Shown here piece after piece: positions 34,767 through 44,119 of a stretch of 64,000 nucleotides of DNA. Within the stretch, counting starts at the first letter, position 1. Every line of letters begins with the position of its first letter. Source of the DNA: Corynebacterium ulceribovis DSM 45146. GTDB taxonomy: Bacteria; Actinomycetota; Actinomycetes; Mycobacteriales; Mycobacteriaceae. The stretch is from assembly GCF_000372445.1 (NCBI RefSeq), contig NZ_AQUY01000001.1:1094501-1158500 (forward strand), read 5' to 3'. Under the pieces are notes generated by a model. It worked only from the letters and a program-made list of their open reading frames with translations, had not been told where the DNA came from and did not search any database. The position numbers and the translations under genes are program-made.

Positions 34767-35252
34767 TTAGGCGCGGTGGGCGTCCAGCTTCAGACCTCGG
34801 CCAAGTGCCATCAAGAACAAGATGAAGCCAACGGTGATAATCATGTGGCCCAAGCCAGAAATACCGGCAATCGCGGGACTCTCGAAAGCCTCATTGCCCA
34901 GTACTTGCAGGGTGCCCTTGACAACTTGCATGCCGCCGGTCAGCAGAACACCGATTGCCCACAGCCAGATCGCTGGGATGAGTTTGTTGGAGCGGGAAAG
35001 GTCGAAGACGCGGACCAGGGCTAGCATGGCGAATCCCAAGAGCAGACCCAAAGCCAAAAAGTGGGTGTGGACGGTGCTGAGCTGCGTGAAGTGACCGATG
35101 GTGTCGAAGTCCTTCAGCTTGGTCAGTTCTCGGTAGTACAAGCCGCCGAGGAGACCCAGGGTGGTAAAGATGGCGACAAAGGTGAAAAGCAGGCGTTCGG
35201 CTGCAGCGCCTTTAGCAGTGACTTTTGTGGTGGACAGTGAGGTGTCAGTCAT
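34767..35252 (-). CDS. DUF2871-type four-helix membrane protein
   Basis: The 161-residue protein has four hydrophobic segments and His residues in STVHTHFLALGLLLG and GLGHMIITVG that could bind a metal or haem. ATG at 35252 chosen because TTGGAGG lies directly upstream; the frame is open to 35348. Function unknown. Confidence 0.75.
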   Translation of the reverse strand: MTDTSLSTTKVTAKGAAAERLLFTFVAIFTTLGLLGGLYYRELTKLKDFDTIGHFTQLSTVHTHFLALGLLLGFAMLALVRVFDLSRSNKLIPAIWLWAIGVLLTGGMQVVKGTLQVLGNEAFESPAIAGISGLGHMIITVGFILFLMALGRGLKLDAHRA

Positions 35253-35422
35253 GATTCCTCCAATTTGATGGCGCGGTCTGGTAACACGCTTTAGTGACGG
35301 GGTGTCTCTATCATTTCTAAGCTTAGGTCTACCTGGGCAATCCGTCAAAGTTAGATGTACCGCAGCTATGCTGGAATGCCTACCCCACCTACCGTGATGT
35401 CGACAACTAAAGGACGTTCCAC

Positions 35423-37834
35423 ATGGCCACGATGATCTTTTCGGAAAGCACCGGCGATAACGCGCTGCCGAAAGACATCACTAGCCAACTCGATAACCTG
35501 CACGGAAAAATGCGCCGCGGCGACGACCTCGGCGACCATGCCCTGGTCACAGTGCCCGGCGCGACCGACGAACAGATCCGACTCAGTCATATCAATGCCG
35601 ACTATGCCTCGATCTTTTTCGAAATCCGCGGCGCAAGCAACACCAATCCGCATGACGACGCCAACCCGCACGTCGACGCTAACCCGCACGATGTCACCTA
35701 TCTCTATGTTGGCACTTTCGAGGCTGAAGAAGCGCAGCGCCAAGCACAGGGCATGAGCCTGAGCTATGACGCGGCCAGCGGCATCACCTCCATTCGGCAC
35801 GAGCCAGCCCTCCCCCAGCTTCCCTGGGAACCGACAGCCCAACTAGGCGGTGGTGACGATAATCCGTGGGCCAATCCGTTTAGTGACGGTCAAGCAGCGG
35901 GCGACCCAGCCGTCGACTACGGAGAGAACCCTTATGCCCAAGAACTCAACCCGGCCAAGGAGCTGGGAAGCTTTAATGCGGATGATGTGCAGCGGGAACT
36001 CGGAATCTCTCCAGACACCTTTGACCTTGCCCGCAACGCAACCTCTGAATCGCAGCTGGACTTTCTGCTGCACAATGCGCCGGTCTTTGAAGCGCAGGCG
36101 CTCAAAGCCCTGGTTAGCGGGCGAACGATTGCGCAGGTTAAAGAATACCAAGCTCTAGCACTGCCGGGAAGCGTTGATGCCTCCGACGGCCCCGACCAGC
36201 AGCAGCCTACTGCCGAACAGCTCGTGTCCGGTTTGGTGCACCCAGCTAACAGTGGTGAATTCACTATTGTCGACAGCGATAAAAGTGACATTGGCAAAGT
36301 CATCTCCGGCGGCGACTTCCAGAAATGGCGAGTTTTCCTACACCCATCACAGCAGCAGTTTGTTACCAAGGATTTCAACGGCCCGGCGCGCATCAAAGGT
36401 GGCGCTGGCACCGGCAAAACGGTGGTGCTTGTGCACCGGACAAACCACTTGCTGCAGCAGCAGAAGCAGGGCAAGCCGCCGCGGCTGATGTTGACCACGC
36501 GAACTTCGGAGCTAGCGGCCGCGATTAAAGACCAGCTTCTGCTGCTCAACCCCGACGCGCCAATTGCAGAGCACCCTGGGGAGCCAGGCGCTTGGGTGGC
36601 GGGCATCGACACGTTGGCGCAATGGATTTTGGAGCGCGCCACCCCAGCTGAGATTACCGCCGCCAGCAACGCTGTCCTCGGTTTCCCCTTCATCGGTGGG
36701 CTCAAGGAATTCAATACCGGCCAAGACCTAGAAGTCTGGCAGGAAGCCATTGCGCTTGTTGACGAAGACATGCCTGATCCAATGGACTCAATGCACTTTA
36801 TGAGTTTTGAGTACAACGGTGTGATTTTGTCGCAGGAGGTCAGCACCGAGAAGCACTATCTGAAGGTGCCGCGGAAAGCGCGTGGCACCCAGCTTCCGAA
36901 AAAGAAGCGCGAAATTGTGTGGCAGATTGTCACCAAATTCCATGAGCTGTGCCAACACCATGGCCGGCTCACTGGCCCAGCGATTGCGGCTATCGCTGCG
37001 GAGGTGCTCCGCTCTCAGTTGCTTAGTGGCACTGGCCGAATGTTTGACCACGCCATGGTCGATGAAGGTCAGGATTTAAATGCTGGCCATTGGCGAATGC
37101 TGCGCGCTGCGGTCCAGGCTGGCGCCAATGACATCTTCATTACGGCCGATGTGCATCAGCACACGTCGGGCCCGGAGTTGACGCTGTCGAAGTTCCAGAT
37201 TTCTACTCGCGGCCGCGCCCGGGAATTGGTGGTGAACTATCGCACTACTCGGCAGAACCTGAAGTTTGCCAAGGCTTTGCTTGGTGACGAGGAATGGGAA
37301 GACCTCGATGGTGTCGAAGAAGAAGGCGACACCCTCTCTGGCTACCATTCGCTGCGTTCTGGTCCGCAACCGGTCGTGCAGTCGTGTGCTGATTTCCACG
37401 GTGAGATCGAGTGGGTGTCTCAGATGATTCAGGACTGGCAGCGCATTGGCGAGGAAGCGGGCACTCCGCCACGCATAGCGGTCTTTGCTCGCACCACTGC
37501 CCTACAAGGCACAGTCGCCCGTGCCCTGAAGAAGCTCGGCGTGGCTACTGTACAAACCCCGAATGCAAAGTCGGCTGGCGAAAAAGTGTGCGTGACTACT
37601 TTTGCGCAGGCAAAGGGGCACGAGTACACGCATGTTGCCCTCGTGGGCGTGGGGGCCGACACAGTGCCTAACCAGTTCTCGCTACTGGGACTGACCGGCC
37701 AGGAACGGGAAGATCAGCTGCGGCGAGAACGATCGATGTTGTACGTCGGAGCGTCGCGGGCACGCGACCAGCTGGTGGTGTCTTATTCTGGGGCGCCGTC
37801 GAAATTGCTCCCAAAAGCAGTTCTAAATATGTGA
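35423..37834 (+). CDS. UvrD-like SF1 helicase with RelE-like N-terminal domain
   Basis: The 803-residue protein has a C-terminal superfamily 1 helicase: ARIKGGAGTGKTVVLVHRTN (Walker A), HAMVDEGQDLNAGHWRML (Walker B), VVNYRTTRQN, TTFAQAKGHEYTHVALVGV and RRERSMLYVGASRARDQLVV. Residues 1-115 look like a RelE/ParE toxin fold (SHINADYASIFFEIRG, TYLYVGTFEAEEAQRQAQ), a fusion known in actinobacterial helicases. An Asn-Pro-His repeat interrupts this part. It may act in repair or RNA/DNA surveillance. Confidence 0.85.
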   Translation: MATMIFSESTGDNALPKDITSQLDNLHGKMRRGDDLGDHALVTVPGATDEQIRLSHINADYASIFFEIRGASNTNPHDDANPHVDANPHDVTYLYVGTFEAEEAQRQAQGMSLSYDAASGITSIRHEPALPQLPWEPTAQLGGGDDNPWANPFSDGQAAGDPAVDYGENPYAQELNPAKELGSFNADDVQRELGISPDTFDLARNATSESQLDFLLHNAPVFEAQALKALVSGRTIAQVKEYQALALPGSVDASDGPDQQQPTAEQLVSGLVHPANSGEFTIVDSDKSDIGKVISGGDFQKWRVFLHPSQQQFVTKDFNGPARIKGGAGTGKTVVLVHRTNHLLQQQKQGKPPRLMLTTRTSELAAAIKDQLLLLNPDAPIAEHPGEPGAWVAGIDTLAQWILERATPAEITAASNAVLGFPFIGGLKEFNTGQDLEVWQEAIALVDEDMPDPMDSMHFMSFEYNGVILSQEVSTEKHYLKVPRKARGTQLPKKKREIVWQIVTKFHELCQHHGRLTGPAIAAIAAEVLRSQLLSGTGRMFDHAMVDEGQDLNAGHWRMLRAAVQAGANDIFITADVHQHTSGPELTLSKFQISTRGRARELVVNYRTTRQNLKFAKALLGDEEWEDLDGVEEEGDTLSGYHSLRSGPQPVVQSCADFHGEIEWVSQMIQDWQRIGEEAGTPPRIAVFARTTALQGTVARALKKLGVATVQTPNAKSAGEKVCVTTFAQAKGHEYTHVALVGVGADTVPNQFSLLGLTGQEREDQLRRERSMLYVGASRARDQLVVSYSGAPSKLLPKAVLNM
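35644..35697 (+). repeat. Threefold 18-bp repeat in the helicase gene
   Basis: Three tandem units encode NPHDDA, NPHVDA and NPHDVT. The units are 18 bases long and imperfect. They insert a loop between two predicted strands of the RelE-like domain. Confidence 0.8.
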
Positions 37835-37927
37835 TAAGAAAAACAGTGATTTCCCGAAAGTGACCTATGCAACTTGCTATGTTTTAAGTTGTATTAACCC
37901 CAACAATCGGGAAAGGGCTGTTTAGCA

Positions 37928-39337
37928 ATGACCAACAGCAACTCCAGCAGCCGGAATCGTCGCCGGCAAACGCCAATCGGAGCTGCCATGCGCTTCCTCA
38001 CCACGCTGAGTGGCTCTAATTTCGTCACTAAGCGTGAACTGCAACCAGTGGTGGACCGGGTGGTTTTCCAGTCCACCAAATCCGGTGTGCGCACCATGGG
38101 TCAGGTCTCTCGCAGTTTCCGGAAAGTAAGCAAAGCAACCAAGCCAATCCGCTTGGGCTCGCACGACAAGGCCGCCGCCGAGGCAGCTGCAGACACCACG
38201 AGCGCGGCTCCAGAAAAGCGCAGCTACAACTTCGATCTCAACCCGAGCGAAGACCAGCAGATGTTCATTGAAACTATCGCTGAGTTCCGCGGCACTCGAC
38301 TGCGCGATGTTGCCGCAGAGGCAAACAACACCGCCACGGTGCCCGAAGGCTTGGTACAGGAAGTCGCGGAACTAGGTGTTGTCGCTATTAACGTGCCTGA
38401 GGAGTTTGAGGGCATCGCCACCGGCGAAGATACCGTCACCAATGCACTGGTCGCCGAGGCCCTTGCCTACGGGGACCTGTCCCTCGCCGTTGCGGCGCTC
38501 GCGCCAGCAGGTGTTGCCAATGTACTCACCGCTTTTGGTACCGCGCAGCAGCAGGAAACCTACCTGCCTGCGTTTGGTTCCGAGAACCCACCTGCAGCAG
38601 CGGTGGCACTAGTCGAACCGCAGCCGCTGGCGGACCCAATGGCACCGGTCACCACTGCCCGCCGCAAAGGTGACCAGCTGGTTATTGAAGGTGCCAAAGC
38701 ACTGGTGCCCAATGCCATCAACGCGGAACTGTTCATCATTTCCGCAGACTTTGAAGGCATGCCACTGCTCGTCATCGTCGAAGCTGACGCCAAAGGCCTG
38801 ACCATCGAAGCTGACCCGTCCATGGGTTTGCGTCCAGCTGGCATTGCCCGCGTCATCCTCGATGATGTCACCGTGCCAGTCGACAATGTCCTTGGCGGGC
38901 TCAGCCGCCCAGCCGAAGATCGCGCCCAGGAACTGGCTGAAATCATTGCCCGCGGCCGCATTGGTTGGGCAGCGTTGGCAGCGGGAACCGCCCACGCCGT
39001 CCTGGACTATGTCGTGCCTTATGTCAATGAGCGTGAAGCTTTCGGCGAGCCAATTAGTCACCGCCAAGCTGTGGCGTTCAAAGTAGCTGATATCGCTACT
39101 GAACTCGATGGCCTCAAGCTGGTTGTTGCTCGAGCCGCAGCCCGCGCCGACCAAGGAAAATCCTTCTTCCGGGAAGCCGCTCTCGCCAAAGCAATTGCCA
39201 CCGATAAGGGCATGCAGATCGGTTCCGATGGTGTGCAGTTGCTCGGTGGCCACGGCTATGTCAAAGAACATCCAGTGGAGCGCTGGTACCGCGATCTGCG
39301 GGCCATCGGTATCGCTGAAGGCGTCATCATTCTTTAA
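37928..39337 (+). CDS. Acyl-CoA dehydrogenase-like protein with N-terminal extension
   Basis: The 469-residue protein has about 95 extra residues before the ACAD fold, basic and Ser/Lys-rich at the start. ACAD blocks visible are AEALAYGDLSLAVAALAP, the FAD/acyl regions around GLRPAGIARVILDDVTVP, FGEPISHRQAVAFKVADI, and LLGGHGYVKEHPVERWYRD. The C-terminal Glu-Gly-Thr motif is changed to AEGVIIL. It may be a partly or non-catalytic partner of the next gene product. Starts after a GGGAAAGGG stretch. Confidence 0.85.
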   Translation: MTNSNSSSRNRRRQTPIGAAMRFLTTLSGSNFVTKRELQPVVDRVVFQSTKSGVRTMGQVSRSFRKVSKATKPIRLGSHDKAAAEAAADTTSAAPEKRSYNFDLNPSEDQQMFIETIAEFRGTRLRDVAAEANNTATVPEGLVQEVAELGVVAINVPEEFEGIATGEDTVTNALVAEALAYGDLSLAVAALAPAGVANVLTAFGTAQQQETYLPAFGSENPPAAAVALVEPQPLADPMAPVTTARRKGDQLVIEGAKALVPNAINAELFIISADFEGMPLLVIVEADAKGLTIEADPSMGLRPAGIARVILDDVTVPVDNVLGGLSRPAEDRAQELAEIIARGRIGWAALAAGTAHAVLDYVVPYVNEREAFGEPISHRQAVAFKVADIATELDGLKLVVARAAARADQGKSFFREAALAKAIATDKGMQIGSDGVQLLGGHGYVKEHPVERWYRDLRAIGIAEGVIIL

Positions 39338-39352
39338 GGCAGGAGTTTTCTC

Positions 39353-40573
39353 ATGATTAACCTCGAACTACCGAATAAACTGCGCCTGTCCCGGCGCCTT
39401 GCCCACGAAGCCGCCGAGAATGTTCTGCGCCCGATCAGCCGCAAATACGATCTCGCCGAGCACGAATACCCGAAGGAACTCGATACCTTCACCTCAGCGA
39501 TCGAAGGTATGAGTGAAGGTGGCATGGCCATGGCCGGTGCCACCGGCGACCGGAAGAAGTCCGGTGACAAGCCGAAGAAGACCTCCAGCGGTGTGAAAAA
39601 CGGTGGCAACATGGCCGCGGTGCTCAACGTGATGGAAATGTCGTGGGGCGATGTCGCCCTGGCACTGTCGCTGCCTTACCAGGGTCTGGGCAATAGCGCG
39701 ATCGCCGCCGTGGCCACCGAAGAGCAGCTGGAGCGCTTCGGCAAAGTGTGGGCCTCGATGGCGATTACCGAACCGTCCTTTGGCTCTGACTCCGCTGCGG
39801 TCGCTACGACCGCGGTGGAAGATGGCGACGACTACATCATCAACGGCACCAAGATTTTCGTGACTTCTGGTGACCGCTCCGACCATGTTGTCGTGTGGGC
39901 AACCTTGGATAAGTCGAAGGGCCGCGCTGCGATTAAGTCTTTCGTGGTGCCCAAGTCCGCCGAAGGCCTTAAGGTGGTGCGCTTGGAGGAAAAGCTCGGC
40001 ATCCGTGGTTCGGATACCGCGCAGATTAACTTCGATAACGTCCGTGTGCCGAAGGAAAACCTGCTGGGTTCCCCAGATATTGATGTGAAGAAGTCCTTCG
40101 CCGGTGCGATGGCCACTTTCGACAACACTCGCCCAATTGTCGCGGCGATGGCGTTGGGTGTGTCCAAGGCTGCGCTCGAGGCGCTGCGTGAGCTGCTGGA
40201 GAAGGCTGGTCAGAAGATTGACTACACCGCCCCAGTGATGAACCAGTCCGCAGCTGTTGCCGACTTCATCAAACTGGAAAGCGACTGGGAGTCCGCCTAC
40301 CTGCTCACACTCAAGGCTGCGTGGATGGCCGACAATGGGATGCCGAACAATAAGGAAGCGTCCATGAGTAAGGCGAAGGCTGGCCGCACCGCCACTGCGA
40401 TCACTTTGAAGGCCGTGGAACTGTCCGGCGCCTTGGGCTACTCTGAGCGCACCCTGGTGGAGAAGTGGACCCGCGACTCGAAGATCCTGGACATTTTCGA
40501 AGGCACCCAGGAAATCCAGCGCCTCGTTATTGCCCGGCGCGTGCTCGGCCTGAGCTCGAAGGAACTGAAGTAA
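39353..40573 (+). CDS. Acyl-CoA dehydrogenase
   Basis: The 406-residue enzyme has ASMAITEPSFGSDSAAVATT (FAD/acyl site), IRGSDTAQINFDNVRVP, and the catalytic Glu in ILDIFEGTQEIQRLVIAR. It oxidises acyl-CoA in fatty acid breakdown; electron acceptor would be ETF. It follows the other ACAD gene by 15 bases, and paired ACADs in actinobacteria often form mixed complexes with one active site per pair. The substrate is unknown. Confidence 0.9.
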   Translation: MINLELPNKLRLSRRLAHEAAENVLRPISRKYDLAEHEYPKELDTFTSAIEGMSEGGMAMAGATGDRKKSGDKPKKTSSGVKNGGNMAAVLNVMEMSWGDVALALSLPYQGLGNSAIAAVATEEQLERFGKVWASMAITEPSFGSDSAAVATTAVEDGDDYIINGTKIFVTSGDRSDHVVVWATLDKSKGRAAIKSFVVPKSAEGLKVVRLEEKLGIRGSDTAQINFDNVRVPKENLLGSPDIDVKKSFAGAMATFDNTRPIVAAMALGVSKAALEALRELLEKAGQKIDYTAPVMNQSAAVADFIKLESDWESAYLLTLKAAWMADNGMPNNKEASMSKAKAGRTATAITLKAVELSGALGYSERTLVEKWTRDSKILDIFEGTQEIQRLVIARRVLGLSSKELK

Positions 40574-40615
40574 CCCTCCCGGATTGTCGGCACCAATACG
40601 TCGACAAGCCCAAAT

Positions 40616-40657
40616 GTCCCCCAGGTCGTCAGAATGGTTCTGATTGGCCTGGGGGAC
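40616..40657. terminator. Nested hairpin between convergent genes
   Basis: GTCCCCCAGG (40616-40625) pairs with CCTGGGGGAC (40648-40657), and TCAGAA/TTCTGA forms an inner stem. There is no long T-run. Its place between the ends of the ACAD and gltS genes suggests a two-way terminator. Confidence 0.65.
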
Positions 40658-40692
40658 GCTGCTTTGGGGCTTATTGACGAATTGGGGGAACG

Positions 40693-42168
40693 CTAATTCG
40701 CCGCAGTGGCGGCACCCCCGGCAGCAGCATTCGCCGCAGCCTCCGTCGCGCGTTCCTTCCTATTTTTCGGTGCGTAGTAGAACAGACCCACCGCAACCGA
40801 AATGATGAACAAGACCAGCATGATGCCGAATAGTGGCCAAATACCGGAAATGTAAATACCCGGGATAGCAAGCGCGGTAATCAGACCACCGCCGAAGAAT
40901 GGCTCAAACACCAACTGCTTGTAACCGAAGGCCTCATATGCTGGGGTTTCGGCCTGCGGGTCGGTGACCCGCATCAGAATCAGACCGGTGGCGGTCACAC
41001 CCATCGACTGGCCGAAGTCAGCGATGCCACGTTCAAACCAGTACTTGCCAATCACCCGCGGTGCCAGCCACAGGAAGAGGAGGACGTTAATCGCGATACC
41101 GGCAACAGCCAGGATGAGGAAGGCACCGAAATTATCGCCAATCGCCTTCAGCGACAGCGTAGCGATAGCCGCAACCACCAGCATGTCCAGTGCGAAACCC
41201 TGGATACGGAGCATCAGGCCATGGTCAATGAGGTGTTCGATTTTGAAGGCAGTGGCAATCATCTGAACGATGACGCCACCAATCAGAGCGATTGGGAACA
41301 GCGGCACGTAGGAGAAAATCTCCAGGTTCGTGCTGTCGTCGATCATGATCTTGCCGTAAGTCATGCTTTCGACCCAGCGCAGGAACTCCAGGATGCACCA
41401 ACCAATCAGCACAGCTACCGCCATGATGGCCATGTGCAGCGACAATGGCTCCACCGACGATGGGCGGCTGGTCAGCTTACCTGCCGGGTAGTGCTCATCC
41501 TCACGGAACAGACCCTGCTGCTCCTGGATGGACATCGAAGCGTTGGACTTGAGCACCTCAGTCTTACCGGTGCGCACGCCCCAGTTAATCAGACCGATAC
41601 CGACCACAATGCCGGCGACAATACCGACCGTGGCCAAACCAACAGCGAGGTCACCACCTTCAGCGAAGCCGACCGATTCCATCACTTCGCGCATACCGGC
41701 GGCGGTACCGTGGCCACCTTCGAACGCGATTTCAATCAGTGCGCCGGTCATTGGGGAGGAGCCGAGCACTGGCACCAGAATCAGGGCAGCCAGCAGCAAG
41801 CCGACCACATACTGGGCGGAACCAAACGCCACACCTAGGGACAGCTGCGGACCGACCAACTTGGCAGCACGCTTTGGCGACGGCAGTGGCTGACCCAAGA
41901 ACATCGTGGCGAAGACCACGGAAATCAGCAGACCCGGCAGCTTCGACCAGGTGGTCACAATACCTTCAGTGAACAGGCCGTATTCGCCCCATGGGCCGTC
42001 GAATTTACCGAGTACCTGTGGGCCCAGCAGAAGCAACAGGAAACCTGCCACGATGGAGCTCGGCAGGAACAGTGCCTGCACCCACTTGGCTTTAACACGG
42101 ATGATTTTACCGATCAGCAGAGCTAATCCGAGGATCAGCAATGCAAAACCGACCACATTAGCAGTCAT
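40693..42168 (-). CDS. gltS: Sodium:glutamate symporter, GltS/ESS family
   Basis: The 491-residue membrane protein has about 10-12 hydrophobic segments. It shows VQALFLPSSIVAGFLLLLLG, FEGGHGTAAGMREVMESVGF and a matching second half with SMGVTATGLILMRVTDP, the inverted-repeat glycine-rich loops of ESS transporters. ATG at 42168 has TTGAGG upstream; an earlier start at 42198 is possible. It diverges from the AAE-type transporter gene. Substrate may be glutamate or another organic acid. Confidence 0.87.
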   Translation of the reverse strand: MTANVVGFALLILGLALLIGKIIRVKAKWVQALFLPSSIVAGFLLLLLGPQVLGKFDGPWGEYGLFTEGIVTTWSKLPGLLISVVFATMFLGQPLPSPKRAAKLVGPQLSLGVAFGSAQYVVGLLLAALILVPVLGSSPMTGALIEIAFEGGHGTAAGMREVMESVGFAEGGDLAVGLATVGIVAGIVVGIGLINWGVRTGKTEVLKSNASMSIQEQQGLFREDEHYPAGKLTSRPSSVEPLSLHMAIMAVAVLIGWCILEFLRWVESMTYGKIMIDDSTNLEIFSYVPLFPIALIGGVIVQMIATAFKIEHLIDHGLMLRIQGFALDMLVVAAIATLSLKAIGDNFGAFLILAVAGIAINVLLFLWLAPRVIGKYWFERGIADFGQSMGVTATGLILMRVTDPQAETPAYEAFGYKQLVFEPFFGGGLITALAIPGIYISGIWPLFGIMLVLFIISVAVGLFYYAPKNRKERATEAAANAAAGGAATAAN

Positions 42169-42198
42169 AAATACCTCAAGTCGTTGAGAGCCCGACAT

Positions 42199-42452
42199 GT
42201 TTCGTCGACCTCACGGTCAACCGCCGTTGAGACGACGGTCACTTGTTTGCAAGTAAGGTGAATCTATCGCACTTAGGGAATAAATATGAAACTTTAGGGA
42301 GAAAATCAGCAGGCTTTGTGCTAGGCCCTGTGCAGCAATCGTCGGCAGCGCTGCGAACCGTAGCGCAGGCCACATTTTTCTTGCCCCCAGCACGGCCCCG
42401 TCCTGGCCTACCCTTGAAAGAGCTATTCATCCTTTAGTTCCGAGAGGACACC
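42199..42452. promoter_or_regulatory. Divergent promoter gap between gltS and AAE-transporter genes
   Basis: The 254-base gap has no ORF I can support. It contains an ACTTG-TTTG-CAAGT inverted repeat (about 42241-42254) and the divided CGGTCAACCGCCG/CGACGGTCA sequence. Probable promoters and regulator sites for both transporters lie here. Confidence 0.4.
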
Positions 42453-44084
42453 ATGCTCGACTTCTTGGCTAATGACCTACTGCTTGCCTTGGCGGTCATC
42501 CTCACCGTTGGGTTAGCAATCGGGAAAATCAAAATCGGCGGGATTAGCCTTGGCGCTGCCGCCGTCCTTTTTGTTGCGGTCGGCTTATCCGCCGCGAACC
42601 CCGACATTCTGATGCCAGCGCTGATTTACCAATTCGGCCTCGCCATCTTCGTGTACACCATCGGCCTGTCAGCGGGCCCCACCTTCATGCAAACCATGAA
42701 ATCGCGCGGCTTCGCGATGAATATCGCCGCGGTGGTCGTGCTCATCGTGCTCATCGGCCTCGGCATGGTCGTCATTTTGCTGCCGGGACTCGACCGCATC
42801 ACCGGCGCCGGCATGTTTGCCGGTGCCCTCTCCTCCACCCCAGGTATGGCCACCATTGTGGAATCGGTACCGCATTTGCTTGGTGACGGAAGAAGCCCCG
42901 ACGCTGGCGCCCCAGCAGTGATCGGATACTCGCTGGCTTACCCCGGCGGAATCCTCGGCGCGATCTTGGTCGGTGCTATTGGCGCGAAACTGCTGAAAGT
43001 CGACCACATTGCCGATGCGCAAAAGGAAGGCGTGCTCGCTTCCCCGCTGCAGTATCGCACCATTCGCATTGACCGACTCCCCAACTGTGATTCCTGCACT
43101 GTCGCGGACCTGTCCGGGCTCATCGAAGCAGATGTTATCGCTACCCGGCTGGTGAAATCTCAGGGACAGCAGTTCTTGTTGGAGCCGACCTCGCGACTGT
43201 CGGTGGGGTCCATCATTATGGTCAACGGCACTGATGAAGAACTTGATAAAGCGGTCGCCGCGCTCGGCGAGGAAGTAGATTACACCGCGGACGGCACGGA
43301 CTTGGAGTATGTCCGCATGGTGGTGTCTAACCCTGATGTCATTGGCAGCCGAATCCGCGATCTGCACACCATGCGCGACCACGGATTCCTCATTTCCCGA
43401 CTGCGCCGCGGCGACCAAGACGTTGTCCCGCACCCTGACGATGTGCTGCAGCCATCCGACCGGATCCGTGTGGTGACGTCAAAAAGCAATATCAATAACG
43501 TCCGAGAGTTCATCGGGGATTCGGAAAAGTCGCTCGCCTCGCCGGATTTGCTGCCGTTTGCGCTTGGTCTGCTGCTGGGTATTGCGCTTGGTGCGATTCC
43601 GATTCCGCTGCCCGGCGGCATCACTGTGTCCCTGGGGTTTGGTGGCGGCCCCATCATTATGGGCCTGATTTTAGGGGCTTTGGGACGGACCGGGCCGATT
43701 CGTTGGCAACTGCCGTATCACTCGAATAAGACCATTGAGACGCTCGGTATGGCGATTTTCATGGCCGGTGTTGGCACCAAAGCGGGCGGCGGTTTCCGGG
43801 AAGCACTCCAGGACCCGACCAGCTTCATGTACATCCTCATGGGTTTGGTGCTCACCGTCGCCAGCGCAGTTTTGGTGATCGCCGTATTGATGAGCTGGCG
43901 CAAACTCACCTTCGATGAATCGATGGGTGTGGCAGCCGGTATCACCACCAACCCGGCGATTATTGCCTACTTGAATACCGCGACGAAGACGGAACTGTCC
44001 GCACGCGGATACACCGCGGTGTACCCGGTGATGATGATCGGCAAGATCCTTGCGTCGCAGGCACTGATTGTGCTGCTGCTGTAG
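42453..44084 (+). CDS. Aspartate:alanine exchanger (AAE)-family transporter with TrkA-C domains
   Basis: The 543-residue protein has two membrane halves (about 1-170 and 350-543) around two TrkA-C regulatory domains (about 190-340, YRTIRIDRLPNCDSCTVADL, RIRVVTSKSNINNVREF). Family signatures include ALSSTPGMATIVESVPH and AAGITTNPAIIAYLNTAT. Such carriers exchange dicarboxylates or amino acids. GAGAGGA precedes the ATG at 42453. Confidence 0.87.
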   Translation: MLDFLANDLLLALAVILTVGLAIGKIKIGGISLGAAAVLFVAVGLSAANPDILMPALIYQFGLAIFVYTIGLSAGPTFMQTMKSRGFAMNIAAVVVLIVLIGLGMVVILLPGLDRITGAGMFAGALSSTPGMATIVESVPHLLGDGRSPDAGAPAVIGYSLAYPGGILGAILVGAIGAKLLKVDHIADAQKEGVLASPLQYRTIRIDRLPNCDSCTVADLSGLIEADVIATRLVKSQGQQFLLEPTSRLSVGSIIMVNGTDEELDKAVAALGEEVDYTADGTDLEYVRMVVSNPDVIGSRIRDLHTMRDHGFLISRLRRGDQDVVPHPDDVLQPSDRIRVVTSKSNINNVREFIGDSEKSLASPDLLPFALGLLLGIALGAIPIPLPGGITVSLGFGGGPIIMGLILGALGRTGPIRWQLPYHSNKTIETLGMAIFMAGVGTKAGGGFREALQDPTSFMYILMGLVLTVASAVLVIAVLMSWRKLTFDESMGVAAGITTNPAIIAYLNTATKTELSARGYTAVYPVMMIGKILASQALIVLLL

Positions 44085-44087
44085 CTG

Positions 44088-44112
44088 ATGTAGCTGCAAA
44101 CCGCAGCTACAT
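44088..44112. terminator. Palindromic hairpin between convergent genes
   Basis: ATGTAGCTGC pairs with GCAGCTACAT around a five-base loop directly after the transporter stop and before the der stop. No clear T-run. A probable shared terminator. Confidence 0.6.
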
Positions 44113-44119
44113 TCGGCAG

